Shown here: in pieces, positions 1 through 12,205 of the stretch
Numbering within the stretch: position 1 is the first letter of the stretch
Layout of the letters: each line of letters starts with the position of its first letter
NCBI RefSeq assembly: GCF_020379485.1
Contig: NC_063452.1
Span: 38,020,650-38,084,649 of the forward strand
Length of the DNA stretch: 64,000 nucleotides
Source of the DNA: Brassica napus
Taxonomy: Eukaryota; Streptophyta; Magnoliopsida; Brassicales; Brassicaceae
Direction: 5' to 3'
Translations under genes and position numbers: made by a program
The notes under the pieces: generated by a model
Databases searched by the model: none
Told to the model about the DNA's origin: nothing
Seen by the model: the letters and a program-made list of their open reading frames with translations, nothing else

Positions 1-17
1 AAATGCATTTTTTTCAG

Positions 18-301
18 GTATCTGCAAAGAGAACTAACGTCCCTGGAATGAGACAATTCCGAGGAAGGCGGCCTTTTAGACCCATGAGGGGGTTCATGGC
101 TGCCCCTATGTATTATGCTCCATATGCTTATGGGTACGTTTTAGAAACTTCTCCACCTCCTCTCTTTTAAACAAAAACTAGCAACTGTTGGGGTTCCATA
201 TTTTTGATTCAGTGTCTATATTCATCAATGATATGTTGATCTATGGTTTGTGTAGGAGAGTTCCTAGGTTCAGACGGCCAATGCGCTACAGACCATACTG
301 A
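18..301 (+). CDS. PABN: Nuclear poly(A)-binding protein (PABPN1-like), last two exons, 5' part outside window
   Basis: Two coding exons, 18-133 and 256-301, joined by a GT-AG intron 134-255; an acceptor (ttttttcag) ends at 17. The reading begins [20 protein letters not shown], continues with a Met/Tyr/Pro segment ([11 protein letters not shown]) and ends [15 protein letters not shown] then TGA. This is the Arg-rich tail that follows the single RRM in plant nuclear poly(A)-binding proteins of the PABN1/2/3 family. In the family, the RRM and this tail bind poly(A) and stimulate poly(A) polymerase in the nucleus. The RRM itself lies left of the window. The tail has no stop or frameshift and the splice sites are canonical, so this copy looks functional. 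A second, broken copy lies at 12206-12780. I cannot tell which family paralogue it is; Arabidopsis PABN1 (At5g51120) is favoured by the neighbouring genes, which is inference. Confidence 0.88.
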
Positions 302-978
302 TCAAGAAAGATTGGTGTTAAAAGTAGCAGCTGCCTTTTGTTTCAGGAAGGCAATTATCATCTACCGGTGGTTCATTCGAGACAGTTGTTCGATTAAACA
401 GAATTGGGTTCAAGAATTTTATGGCAAAGGCTACCTTTATGTTTAGATTTTATGTACTATATTTGATGAGAGGAGCTAATTTTGAGTTCCTTTCTTTTTT
501 ATCTTTGGGCAAAACTCATAAAGCTTTCCATTGAGAATGACATCCACGTTACTGATAACTCAGTTATGATTATCCTTACTTTTTGTTTAGTTCGTGGCTC
601 AGTCTCTTTTATTGTCATTAATCATAATCAACTTCAGAGTTCAAGGAACAGCAGAAATTAAAAAACACAACAGCAACCAATAGGTGCAAACAGAAACAAA
701 CTCCAAACAAGATCAAAGGAACTATAAGAAGTGTGAAAAATAAGATAGCCTTTATGTGACCAATGTTATTCTCTTTTTGAGGGACTTCCGGCCTATATAG
801 ATTTTCCTTTTAAGATTTCTCCGACTTTCCTTATTTTGAGTAGCTATTTTTTTCCGGCAGCTAGCTACGGTATCAAGAAAGGAAATAAAATCCTTACTCC
901 TCTATAATCTCTTCCTTTTCTAAACTGCGACTCCCTTGTTGAATAAAAAAACTGCTGACTTCTTTGGTTTCCTTTTCT
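302..978. other. 3' flank of the PABN gene
   Basis: Presumed 3' untranslated and downstream sequence of the PABN gene. It is T-rich, with only short spurious ORFs. No RNA gene or element ends were recognised up to the hAT MITE at 979. Confidence 0.5.
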
Positions 979-1270
979 CAGGGCTGGCTTAATGGGAGGG
1001 CAAACAGTGCACCTTTCCCAGGACCCAATTTTTTTTCTTATACAACAAGGGTCCAAATTTTATTACTTGAATTTAGATAAATATTTAAATAATATGGTTA
1101 TCTAAGTTTAAAAATATTAAAAATACAAGCAAAACTAATAAATTTAGTTAATTTGTTTTAAAATTTATATACTTATAATAGTAAGTTGACAATAATATTA
1201 CAATTAATTAATTATATAGCTTAAAAAATAAAATTTCCCAAGGGCTCCTCTTATTATTAAGCCGGCTCTG
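979..1270. mobile_element. hAT-like MITE, 292 bp
   Basis: The left end reads CAGGGCTGGCTTAATGGGAG and the right end, read on the minus strand, CAGAGCCGGCTTAATAATAA, an imperfect terminal inverted repeat. The flanking 8-mers are CCTTTTCT (971-978) and CTTTTTCT (1271-1278), one mismatch, fitting the 8-bp target duplication of hAT elements. It has no coding capacity. The TIR resembles that of the MITE at 12490-12738. Confidence 0.75.
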
Positions 1271-1747
1271 CTTTTTCTGTGTATCTATTTCTGTTTTTTT
1301 CAAGCAGTGACGGCCAAGCTTTCCTTTTCCGATGATTTCTCAAAAGATAATTACAGAATTCAGCATCATTAGTGATAAATTCACCGCAATTACGCTTGAC
1401 ATGCTTTTCGAAAAGTTGAACTTTTGATGTACCTCCGCTGCTACTGAAATTCTACAGAGCAATTTGATGCCTGATATGCTTCTCAACGCGATATGTGCTA
1501 TGTCCTTGGATGAAAAAGAATTTCTCACACTCCCTGTTAGCCGATGTTTAGGATCATTGATAAGAATGAAACAAGCCTTTTTGGTCCCTATTTAACCTGA
1601 ATTGTCAGTCTATGGCAAGGATGATTGAGTACAAGACAATTGCATGGTGTATGTATGGAAGAGTTCGGGGTATCGCTTTATCAAAAGATAGTTTCTAGTT
1701 TGTCTTCCAATATGAAGAGGATCTTCGGACTGTTTTAAAGATAAACT
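1271..1747. other. Intergenic, nothing recognised
   Basis: No coding, RNA or element signature was found. It is bounded by the hAT MITE and the Cassandra element. Confidence 0.4.
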
Positions 1748-2553
1748 TGGAACATCCCAATTTCTAGTATTTCTGGAAAGACATAAGAAAATTTATTTAG
1801 CTAGTTATGTTACCAAAGTGTGCTTACCTTTTCAGGTACACATCCATTTAAATATCCAAAGTTAAGTGTACTTGAGTTGGTGTAGTAAAAGGATGAGTGA
1901 CATATCGGGAAGTGATTCGTGATATCGTGCAAGTAAGGAAAAAGCACGGAAAAATGTCATGTGGTGATTGCAGGGTCAATAAGCATGACTAAGGAGCCTC
2001 CGAAATATTAACCTGCCCTCCATCGCACGGAATGGGGCCCACGGCCGAGAGAGCGGGCGTGTGAGGCTCATTAGCCGTGGACAGTCGAGATGTTACAAGT
2101 AATATCAGAGCTGGTTAGTCATCTCGGTTCTGACCCGAGTGGGGTCTTGAGACATGTCATGTTGTGCAACGAGGGCGTTGCTCTTTGTGAGTGGAGGTGA
2201 ATTGTAACATCCCGATTTCTTGTATATATGAAAAGGCTTAAGAGAATTGATTGACTACCTATGTCACCAAAGTGAGCTTACCTTTTCGGGCACACAGCCG
2301 TTTAGAACTCCAGAGTTAAGTGTGCTTGAGCTGACGTACTAGAAGGATGGGTGATCTACCGGAAAATGATTCGCAATATCATTCGAGTGAGGTCATAGCA
2401 TGAGGAAAGGTCATGTGGTGATTGCATGGTCAATAAACATGCTAATGAGCCTCTTAAAAAAATTAATGCACCGCTCGTCGCACGGAATAGGGCCCACATG
2501 CCAAGAGAGCGGACGTGGAAGGCTCATTAACCATAAGTTGTTGGGGTGTTACA
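1748..2553 (+). mobile_element. Cassandra-type TRIM retrotransposon (5S-bearing LTRs), older copy
   Basis: Two direct LTRs of about 350 bp (1748-2097 and 2203-2553) begin TGGAACATCCC / TGTAACATCCC and end GTTACA. Each carries a 5S rRNA-like core (AACTCCAGAGTTAAGTGTGC then AAGGATGGGTGA in the better copy), the hallmark of Cassandra. The 105-bp interior starts with a decayed primer site, TAATATCAGAGC, against the TGGTATCAGAGC expected for initiator tRNA-Met. There is no coding sequence. Flanking 5-mers aaact/atacc do not match cleanly, and the LTRs differ from each other at many sites, so this insertion is older than the one at 34181-34987. Confidence 0.85.
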
Positions 2554-2614
2554 ATACCTTAGTCCTATAATCTTTGGAAATGGTGTTTGAAAGATAAACA
2601 TCAAATCCCCTAGA

Positions 2615-2934
2615 GAGCTTTTTGAACTCGATGGAATTTGGATCTGGATTCGCCACATCCCGAAGATCTTCTTTACAACTGAAAATGATGTTCACTATAG
2701 CATCGGAGGTTGGAATGTTGAGGAGATTTCTTATGATCCTAATATCTCACAGACAAATGACTATATCAGAGCCAATATCAATTGTGACGTTGATAAACCA
2801 GAAAAAGCGACAGAGAAACTGAATGTGCCATCTGGTGGGATGGTGACAATTGAGTTAAAGTATGAAAAATACATAAAATGTGCTCACGCACTAGAAAATT
2901 CGGTGTCCTCTTATGAAAAAGGGTTTGGGGGAGA
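2615..2934 (+). pseudogene. LINE ORF1-type (DUF4283/zinc-knuckle region) remnant
   Basis: One open frame reads ELFELDGIWIWIRHIPKIFF, then EEISYDPNISQTNDYIRANI, then LNVPSGGMVTIELKYEKYIK. This matches the linker between DUF4283 and the zinc knuckle in ORF1/gag-like proteins of Brassicaceae LINEs. The expected Cys residues of the knuckle are lost. The fragment is cut at 2943 by a hAT MITE and a short stretch resumes at 3498-3540. It has no start codon or element ends and is a dead fragment. Confidence 0.65.
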
Positions 2935-2942
2935 CATAAAAC

Positions 2943-3497
2943 CTAAGTTGCATGGAAACTCGGATGAAAGCGCGTTTTACATTTCAGAAACGTTTCGCAA
3001 TCGGATTCTCTTGGAAACTCGTGGAAAGTCATTAGAAACTCGTTTCTTTAAAATCTCATTTTGAAAACTTAATGGAAACTTGTGTTTCCACTTTAGATAC
3101 TTGTGATTCTATTTTTGAAACGTGAAAAAAACTTCTTAAAACAAATATTATAACTTGTATCTTTATTTAAATTAAGCTACTTAATTATTTTTTTGACAAC
3201 AAGCTACTTAATATTTAAGTATTGAATATCTGCTATTTTAAAATTTTAATATGATTTCGATGTTTAGTTATTACTTGTTTCATTTTTGTATACTTAACTT
3301 AAAATTGTTATTTATTGATTTATATTCTTAGATTGAACAAACAAAAGAAAATAATTGTACTCACATGTTAATCATTCATATATATATGTATATATTTATA
3401 AATGTTTCCAAACATTCCTAAAAAATTTAAAAATCATGTTTCCACGTTTCGAAACGTTTCGTTTCTGCGTATCCGTTTCCGATTTCATGCAACCTAG
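2943..3497. mobile_element. hAT-like MITE, 555 bp, perfect 8-bp TSD
   Basis: Exact target duplications CATAAAAC flank it at 2935-2942 and 3498-3505. Termini are CTAAGTTGCATG on the left and, on the minus strand, CTAGGTTGCATG on the right. The interior is AT-rich with repeated GGAAACTCG / CGTTTCGAAACG motifs near the ends and no coding capacity. It interrupts the LINE ORF1 remnant. Confidence 0.82.
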
Positions 3498-4723
3498 CAT
3501 AAAACTATTCCAGATTCGTGTAAGTGGTAGTTCAACGCAATAGGGTGTTGACTGCTCTTGTAAAATGTATATTATCTGGGTGGACCTTTGGGCTTCCCTC
3601 CTTTGTTTCATGAAATATCAAAAGTATATCGTAAAATGGCCACTACAACAAATATAGGTATTGATAGCAGATTATAATAGCACAATTTTTGTAACTGCTA
3701 TGGAAAGGTAATTAGAAGCCTGGATAAGAAATATATAGCATTTTACTTATGCTATGCCGAAAAATCAGTTAAACGAGATTAAAAACTTACTAATCACCCA
3801 AGTTTATACACTTAACGCCAACACTTAGAAAAAAAAGAGGGTTTTCGCGGCCAACATTTCTCAATTTACTTTTCATAGCATTAGAAAAAAAAAAGGGGTT
3901 CTCGTTTTCTCCGTCTTCTCTTCTTCTCCACATCGAGCTCAACGCTCTCTCCACCATCTCCAACTTGATTCCTCGTCGCTCACCAACATTAATCTCTTCG
4001 CTCATCCTAACCAAGTCTCCAATTCGATTCAGCCATCATCATCTCCGAATTCAAAGTGAATCCTTAATGTTGTGATTAGTTAGGTTTTGATTTTGTCGAT
4101 TGATTCAAGTTCTGAAAGTAGATAGGTTTTGGCTGCTCAATGCTGTTATAATTAGTTAGGTTTTGGGTTCATATTTGTTTTCATTAATCCTAACCAAGTC
4201 TCCAATTCGATTCAGCCATCATCATCTCCAATTTCAAATCCGATATTCTAAATTGAAAGTGAATCCTTAATGCTGTGATTAGTTAGGTTTTGATGTTGTC
4301 GATTGATTCAAGTTCTGAAAGTAGATAGGTTTTGGCTGCTCAATGCTGTGATAATTAGTTAGGTTTTGGGTTCATATTTGTTTCCATTAATCACAGTTTT
4401 TTTTTCGCAGGTGTGGGTTCGTGTCTTCACAATATTGCGTCTTCTATATTCTGTGGAGGTTAGACACAACTATTTACTTATTCTCATTTTGTAATCATTT
4501 GTAGACTTTGTAGACATTGCGTTTGTTGTTTGCGGTTAACACTTTGAAGTGTAATTTATATTGTCATTGCTGCTTGAACCATGTACGCTTGTTTGAACTG
4601 TGGCAAGGGTCTTAACAATGTTGGACAAGTCATGGGTGCATTTATGTAGCTATGTACATTTGTTTAAGTGTTCAGTTTATGCATTTCGACAATTCTTATC
4701 ATAACTTTTTTTTTTTGTTTGAC

Positions 4724-7700
4724 ATGAACTTAAGAGTTGATTCTGCATATGAGAGAGGTGCGAGGAGTTTTGTCAATGATGTTACTGCTAAGTTAGGAGT
4801 TAATGGGAAGATTGTATGTCCATGCGCCCGATGTCGTAATCTAGATCGCCATACAAGTGAGGAGGTTGTCTCTCATTTGGTTATAAATGGAATGGATGAT
4901 GCTTACAAGGTACGGTCAGATTGATTTCACCATGGAGATGGTAACTCAGTTGATGTAATGGAAGTTAAAGATAGATGCTGGAATGCTGAGATCCTTAGTT
5001 TATATGAAGCCGCAAACTGCTTAGATGAGGATTTAGCCATTCGGGGGTCAGAGTTGCGTGAGTCAGTTGAGGGTGAGGATAGGAAAGAAGATGAGTTTTT
5101 AGCAAAACTTGCAGAGGCTGAAACCCCCTTGTATCCAACGTGTTCGAGTCATAGCAAGCTATCAGCTGTAGTTTCATTGTTCAGGATTAAGTCTCAGAAT
5201 GGGTGGTCAGACAAGAGCTTTGATGACTTACTGCAAACTTTGCCGAACATGTTACCTGAAGACAATGTGCTGCACACATCAACTTATGATGTCAAGAAGT
5301 TTTTGAAATCTTTTGATATGGGATATCAAAAAATTCATGCTTGTGTGAACGACTGCTGCTTATTTAGAAAGAAGCTGAAGACGGCTGAGAGTTGCCCAAA
5401 ATGCAAGGCGTCTAGATGGAAGACCAACATGCATACTGGTGAAATCAAGAAGGGTGTTCCACAGAAGGTTTTGAGATACTTTCCAGTAATACCTCGCCTG
5501 AAAAGGATGTTCAGATCGGAGCAACTTGCAATGGATTTACGATGGCATTTCAATAACAAGAGCATAGATGGGAAACTGCGCCATCCAGTAGATTCTGTTA
5601 CTTGGCAGTCAATGAATGACAAGTATCCGGCGTTCGCAGCGGAGGAGAGGAACTTGCGACTTGGGCTTTCAACAGATGGGTTTAATCCCTTCAGTATGAA
5701 GAACAGCCGATACAGTTGTTGGCCTGTGTTACTGGTGAATTACAACATTGCTCCTGACTTATGTATGAAGGAGGAGAACATAATGCTCAGTCTGCTGATT
5801 CCAGGACCCCATCAACCAGGCAATAGTATAGATGTATACTTAGAACCTCTGATAGAAGATTTAAAACATCTGTGGTGCATAGGCGAGTTAACATACGATG
5901 CAGTTAGTAAGACAACCTTTACGCTTAAGGCAATGCTTCTTTGGACTATTAGTGATTTCCCCGCATATGGGAATCTTGCTGGTTGTAAAGTGAAGGGTAA
6001 GATGGGTTGTCCTATATGCGGGAAGCACACAGATAGTTTGTGGCTGAGTAATAGTAGGAAATTTGTATTTATGGGCCACCGGAAATGTTTGCCTCCCTTA
6101 CATAGTTTCAGAGGAAAGAAGACTTGGTTTGATGGGAAAACTGAACATGGGACAAAGGGAAGGATACTGACGGGTAGGAATGTCTCATTTGTGCTGAGAA
6201 ATTACAATAATGTGTTTGGTAACAGAAAACAGTCTGGGAAACAGAGAGCTACTCGAGTTGACATACCATCTGATAACGAGGAGGAACTAATTGAATCTGA
6301 TGAAGATGAAGATATAGGATAGAAAGACGAAGAGGAATTGTCTAGATGGAAGAAACGTTCGATTTTTTTTCTCATTGCCTTATTGGGAGGTATGTATAAA
6401 AACTCGATTTACAAGATGTTTAATTCTATAACACTTGTTCTGACTTATTTCTATATTTGCTTTCACATGAGCAGGAGCTACCTGTTTGACATAATCTAGA
6501 CGTTATGCATGTGGAGAAGAATGTGGCTGCAAGCTTGATTGCCACATTATTACATTGTGGCAATTCAAAGGATGGTCTAAAGGCTAGAAAGGATCTTGAA
6601 AGTCTTGGTATCAGGAAAGATTTGCATCCAAAAGCTCAGGGTAAAAGGACATTACTCCCAGCAGCTCCATGGTCTTTGTCAAAGTCAGAGAAACACACAT
6701 TCTGTAAGCGGCTATATGATTTTAAAGGTCCTGATGGCTATTGTGCTAATATATCTAGTTGTATATCATTAGAGGAGTGTAAGGTGATGGGACTCAAATC
6801 TCATGATTACCATGTCCTAATGCAACAATTGCTGCCAGTAGCAATTAGGGGCTTACTACGTAAGGGTCCTAGGGTAGCCATTTTCCGCTTATGCGCTTTC
6901 TTCAACCTTCTACGCCAACGAGAACTTGATATGGAACAACTCCAGCTAATGGAAACTGAAATTGTGGAGACTGTTTGCATTTTTGAAAGATTTTGGCCAC
7001 CTAGTTTCTTCGGCATCATGGTTCACTTGTGTGTGCATCTAGGCAGAGAAGCTCGAATTGGTGGTCCTGTCCATTTCCGATGGATGTATCCTTTTGAAAG
7101 GTATGTTTTCTTGTGAAAAAATATTTATTTATCTTCCAAATGGACTTATAACTAAAATTTTATGTTCACTTAAAACAGGTACATGAAAGTATTGAAAGAC
7201 TATGTAAGAAACACAGCAAGACCAGAGGGGTGTATAGCTGAGTCTTATCTTGCAGACGAGTGCATGAAGTTCTGCTCGACTTTCTTGAAGACTACAACAA
7301 ATGTAGAAGAAAAAGAGGACAGAAACACTGAGTACGAGAGCCTTTCCATCCTTGAAGGTCGTCCTATATCAGCTGCCCGCTCATTCCAATTTTCTGATAC
7401 AGAGTTGAAAATAGCTCATCTTGCTGTAATACAAAACACGGCTATGGTGGATCCATATGTTGAGTAAGTTTCTCTTACTACTTAGAATATTTTTCATTTA
7501 AACTTATATTAGATTCCAGTTTTGAGGTTTGTTTTTTTTTCATATGCAAGTGCTCATTTACAACATCTACAAGACTCAAATAGTAGATGTCAACGGGATG
7601 CAACTTATTTATGGCGTATGCACACTGAAAAATTTGCGGCGTTGCTAAAGCAACAGGTCTCTTAGTACTGTAAATGTTTTTATTTGATTTTATACCCATG

Positions 7701-8345
7701 TAGTTTAGCTGACAAATTTTTATTTTAATAAATTTTAGAAACCTATTGATTCAGCTGATGAGGAAGAGACACTGAAGTGGCTGGCTTATGGTCCTCGTAG
7801 TATAGCCCGATCTTACACAGGCTACATTGTGAATGGCCTACGGTTTCATACGAAGCAAGTGCATAGGCTAAGTCAGAATAGTGGGGTTTACTATGAGGCA
7901 ACAGCAATGTGTAGATCAAGTGCAAGGGACACAACGCAGGTGGGTAGACGTTGTATCCTACTATGGGAGAGTAGTTGATATTATACTACTGGATTACAAT
8001 GCCTTCTACGTGCCAATATTCAGGTGTGAGTGGGCAGTTAAAGGTAACGGTGTGAAGGTAGAGGATGGCTTTACGCTGGTTAATTTTAATCACAGCCACA
8101 TATCCTTTGGAAAGGATCCATTCATTTTAGCATCTCAGGCGAGACAGATATTTTACTCAAGGGAAAATGATGAATCGAGTTGGAATGTAGTAATGAAGGG
8201 TCCAAGTAGAAGATACAATGATGAGAAAGTGGATGACCTACATACAGATGTAGGTCCATTGCCTTTGGATATGGATATGAGTATAGAAGACATATCAGAT
8301 GAAGCTGATGATGTCAGAGATGATAGTGAAGGAATATATGTTTGA
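4724..8345 (+). pseudogene. TNP2-like CACTA transposase, degenerate
   Basis: Domains in order: transposase-associated N-terminal domain at 4724-4921 (CPCARCRNLDRHTSEEVVSH), the TNP2 catalytic region at 4958-6319 (including TTFTLKAMLLWTISDFPAYG and the Zn-like KGKMGCPICGKH), its continuation after an intron (6484-7116, NLDVMHVEKNVAASLIATLL), DUF4218-like sequence at 7180-7466, and DUF4216 (7740-8345, including VSYYGRVVDII and FTLVNFNHSHISFG). Breaks: TGA 4922-4924 where the family has Trp, TAG 6320-6322, a homopolymer frameshift near 6365, TGA 6487-6489 where the family has Arg, and a frameshift near 7900. In active relatives the protein binds the ends and catalyses excision and insertion in the nucleus. 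This copy cannot make the full protein. Confidence 0.88.
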
Positions 8346-8503
8346 TTTCGTTGATTAACTATTCTTGGGTTTGCATTACATTCTTTGGTTGATTATGGAA
8401 TAAATGATTGATTGCATTGATTAACTATTTAGGATTCATGTTTGAGTTGGTTTGAGTATGAGTTAATTGTTGAGTTTCCCTTGAGTTTTATTGTAGGATT
8501 GTC

Positions 8504-11393
8504 ATGGCCGGTAAAGGGAGAAAGCAATCCAGGAAAAGGAAGACCCAAGTACGAGTTGATGACCCTGAATTCATCGGCACCCTCTACCATGGGATTGAGG
8601 AATCACTGCCTCTATACAAAGAGAACCCGACACAGCCACAGCTTGATGAACCACGAGGTGCTAATGACGGTGGAGAAGAACTCAACCAAGATGCCGAAGG
8701 TTCTAATGCTCGTGTAGAAGAACCCATCATAGATTCTGAAGCTGCTAATGATGGTGGAGAAGAACTAAACAAAGATTCTGAAGCTGCTACGGCTTGTGGA
8801 GAAGAACCCAACAAAGAGGCCCAAGGTGCTAAGGTTCGTGATATGGTACAGCCCGGGACTAAGAAACACAGAGGACCAACGAAGATGAAAGATATTGCGA
8901 GAGATCCTAATGCACGAATAAAAGTGGAGTTCACCAAGTTTGGAGAACCTTGTGGAGAAGGATCAGTTAAGCTTTCTTCTTACTTAGGTCCCTTAGTAAG
9001 GGAACATGTTCTTGTCGTCATAGATGATTGGAGAAAAATTGGTGAGGAACGGAAGACTGTTCTCTGGAAATCTGTTAAGGTATTTCTAGTAATGCTCATT
9101 GTAATTTATGCTTGTCTTTATTTTTTCTTGTTACTCTTAAATTTTTCTTGTTACTGTAGTTACGGTTCGAACTGGATGGAGAGTTTGAGAAAGCGGCAGT
9201 AATGAAACAGATGGGATGCTTATGGAGGGCCTCTAAATCACGCTTGGTTAATCAGATTATTAAAGCTGATAACCACGCAGAGCGAATGAAGTTGCGTCCA
9301 GACAATATTCCAGTGGCTGAGTGGAGGAAGTTTGTGAAAGAGAAGACTAGTAAAGAGTTCAAGGTACGAAATTGTACTTAGTTTTATTTTTCATATTCAG
9401 CATTGTAACACTTCTATATAGGCTGTTAGCGATGCATACAAGGAAAGAAGACGTAAGCAGATTCCTCATACATGTAGCCGCAAAGGAATGGTTAGACTGG
9501 CAGAAGATTTAGTAAGTATTTTACTGCTAATGATCTTTAATCGTATGAAAATGTGGATATATTTGACATTGGTTTTTAATAAGAGAGCTTGAATCATAAT
9601 GCAGAAAAAAGAGAGCTCAGATGTTGGTGAAGTAACCAGACTGAATGTATGGGTGAAGTCACGAACTAAAAAGGATGGGACAGCAGTAAACATGGATGCT
9701 GCTGAAAAAATAGTAATTTGTTGTTTCATTACCTTATTTGATTATGAGATTCACAGTAGAGTTAAACTACACAACAGTTTAATCATAACTTCAACATGTT
9801 TCAAGAAAAGGCCAATGAGTTTATTCGGTCTAATGATCCAGGAGCATCATCCTCAAACCCAAGAGAAGACACTATTAGTTAGCTCTTAGGACCTGACAAT
9901 CCTGGACGCTTGAGGGCAATGGGTAGAGGAATGAGTGTGAGCAAACTTGCGTTGTTTGGCTTGAAGAGCAAGCAAATGACTGAAATGTAATAGACACAAG
10001 TTCAGTTGAAGCAGCAGGTCCACGAATTACAAGAGGCCCTTGCAAAAATGAATAGTCGAGTAAGTGTTAAAGATTAACTGTCCTTTGGTTATTGTTTTTT
10101 GCAAAATGGTAACCTAATTTTTATGTCTATTTGCAGCGGTCAGACTCGGAAGTGGGTGAAAATTCACCACCATCAGTAAGTTCTTCTGGATTAAGTATTT
10201 TTTGCTGAACTTGAACGGAATGTAACAGTTTTGTTGATTAATATTTGTAGAGTGTAAACAAAAGGTTTCCACAGCCTAAGTGTATTCTATACGATTGGTG
10301 TGACAAGGAATCCAAAGTAGCAGACGGTCGTTTTCTGTCTTCTGATGTGATGGAGTTTGTTAACAATGTACCCTTGGGCCCTAATTCAGCTAAGGTGGTA
10401 GTTGAGACGGCTTTTGAAAAAGATGCATTTCTTTGGAGACCGGCGCCAAAAATGTATACTATTGGTCAGGCTGTAGGAGAAACAATAGCGTGGCCTCAGG
10501 ATGCGGTTCTAGTTCTTGACGAGGAGTTCTCTCCAAATGACATTCCAAGTAATGTAAGGTTTTCATTACTCATCTCATTTTGATCTTAAGTTTTTTTTTC
10601 TAATATCTATTAATGTGTTTCCTATGATGGATTTGTTTGTTTGTCAGAGCCCAGAGACAAAAGAAATGAACAAGTGCAAACTGCTACATTGGCTAACAGA
10701 TGATGAAGAAACAGTTGCTGAAGGTCGTTAGGAGAGTCGTGATCCCGAAGCCTTGGTGGATGGCCTTCCTCTTGGACCAAATGCTGTTAAAGTATATGTG
10801 GATGTGGTAACGGTAACAGAGACATTTCTTTGGCGGCCAACAGAAAAACACTCAAACCTTTGCGACTGTTTGAAGACGTTTGTAGCATGGCCAGTGAGCA
10901 GAGTTTTATTCGAGAATTCAGACACAAAGTCACCAACTACAGCTACTCCTCATACGCACTCACAAGTTCACACTCCACCAGCTCCTGCTAAGCATTCAAA
11001 AACATTTGCACAATCTCCTTCAAGTTCTCAGAAGGTAAGTGTAAGTGTATTAGTAAGTAGTGATCGTTGACCTGATAAAGTTGCTAATGGTTACATATTA
11101 CTTACACTATTTGACATCGTTCTTTTATACAGATTGTGAAAGAGGGTCAGAAGTGTAAACTGTTGGATATTACCGGTGAAAAAGTAGTTGTTGCAGAAGG
11201 ACGCTGGTCTTCGAACAACCCTGAACAGTTAGTCCATTTCGTTCCGTTGGGCAATAATGCAGTTCGTGTGTGGGTTGATGTAGTGAAGGTGAATGATGCC
11301 AAGGTTTGGAGGCCAACGTCTGCAATTGAGTGTATGGAGGATGCTATCGGCGCTACTGTAGCATGGCCTGAAGATAAAGTTGTCATCGTTTGA
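8504..11393 (+). pseudogene. Second CACTA gene: Ptta/En-Spm plant transposase domain plus three DUF8039 modules, degenerate
   Basis: Start MAGKGRKQSRKRKTQ at 8504. An acidic repeat region with recurring GGEELN/GEEPNK motifs (8640-8830) follows, then the conserved KLSSYLGPLVREHVLVVIDD region. Further exons run 9160-9363, 9422-9511 and from 9605, with a coiled stretch near 10000. Three DUF8039-like modules follow at about 10260-10560, 10640-10930 and 11133-11393, each with an xLPLGPNA-V and WRP...AWP signature. Stops at 9880-9882, 9988-9990, 9991-9993 (family has Gln) and 10729-10731 (family has Trp) break it. This gene usually accompanies TNP2 in plant CACTA elements. Its role is probably binding of subterminal repeats, as TNPA does in maize; that is an analogy, not seen here. 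Confidence 0.8.
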
Positions 11394-11699
11394 GGTGGAA
11401 TAAGAACTGTATGGTCTTCTACTTTCTTTCCTTTAGTATTACTAATGAACCTATGGTATTTGTGTTTTTTCTTTCAAACTTAATTATGACATTGTATTTC
11501 TATTATGGAGAAATGAAAATGGATTCAGACTTTATTTATTTATTTATGAGAATTTGCTGTAACATGTGATGGATTATTGTCTGAAACTGTATCCAAAATA
11601 GAAGCTACAATTCATATATACATAAATCAAAACCACATCACCAAATAGCATCTATGCAGAGCTACAACAACGTAATTCATGGCTACATAATATAGCTAT

Positions 11700-12091
11700 T
11701 TTACAAATATACATAACAACAAAAAAATGTTATTATACAATTCTATATAACACGAACTAGATGTTATTATTAAGTTTAAAACAGCAAAAAAGAACAGTTG
11801 TTATATAATTTCCTATAACACGAATAACGTGTCATAAATATAATTAGAATAGCGTTAGAGAACAGCTGTTATATAATTTCCTATAACACGAGTAATGTGT
11901 CATAAATTGCATTAATACAGCATAACTGTAACGCTATTATAGGTCCCTCTACAATAACATCATTTCAAAACGCTATTGTATATAGGTACCCTATTATAGC
12001 GTCAACTATAATAGCATTTATAAAACCGCTATAAAAACCATATAATAGCGTTAACCGTATGCTATGAAAAGCAGCCATATTTGTTGTAGTG
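11700..12091. repeat. Subterminal repeats of the CACTA element, right end
   Basis: Short motifs recur in both orientations: ATTTCCTATAACACGA followed by GTGTCATAAAT occurs twice (about 11808-11835 and 11876-11905), and TATAATAGCG or its complement CGCTATTATA recurs between 11935 and 12060. The left end has related ATAATAGCA and AGCAG motifs (3661-3750). Such arrays are the usual binding sites for the element's own accessory protein. Confidence 0.65.
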
Positions 12092-12205
12092 GGCTCTGAT
12101 GTATATTTCTCACTCGGACGAAATTGAGAAGCTCGTCAAAATCGAGAAAGTCAAACAGGAGATTGCAGTTAACATTGAAGAGTCATCACTTCGACTTACC
12201 TGATT

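Larger units (their letters stand above)
3641..12091 (+). mobile_element. CACTA (En/Spm) DNA transposon, 8451 bp, complete ends
   Basis: The left terminus is CACTACAACAAATAT (3641-3655) and the right terminus ATATTTGTTGTAGTG (12077-12091), a perfect 15-bp inverted repeat starting CACTA. A 3-bp target duplication GGC flanks it (3638-3640 and 12092-12094). The interior holds a TNP2-type transposase region (4724-8345), a second gene (8504-11393) with DUF8039 modules, and subterminal repeats at both ends. Both genes carry several stops, so the element is probably not self-mobile, although its ends could still be used in trans. It landed between the LINE/hAT debris and the PABN pseudogene. Confidence 0.95.
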
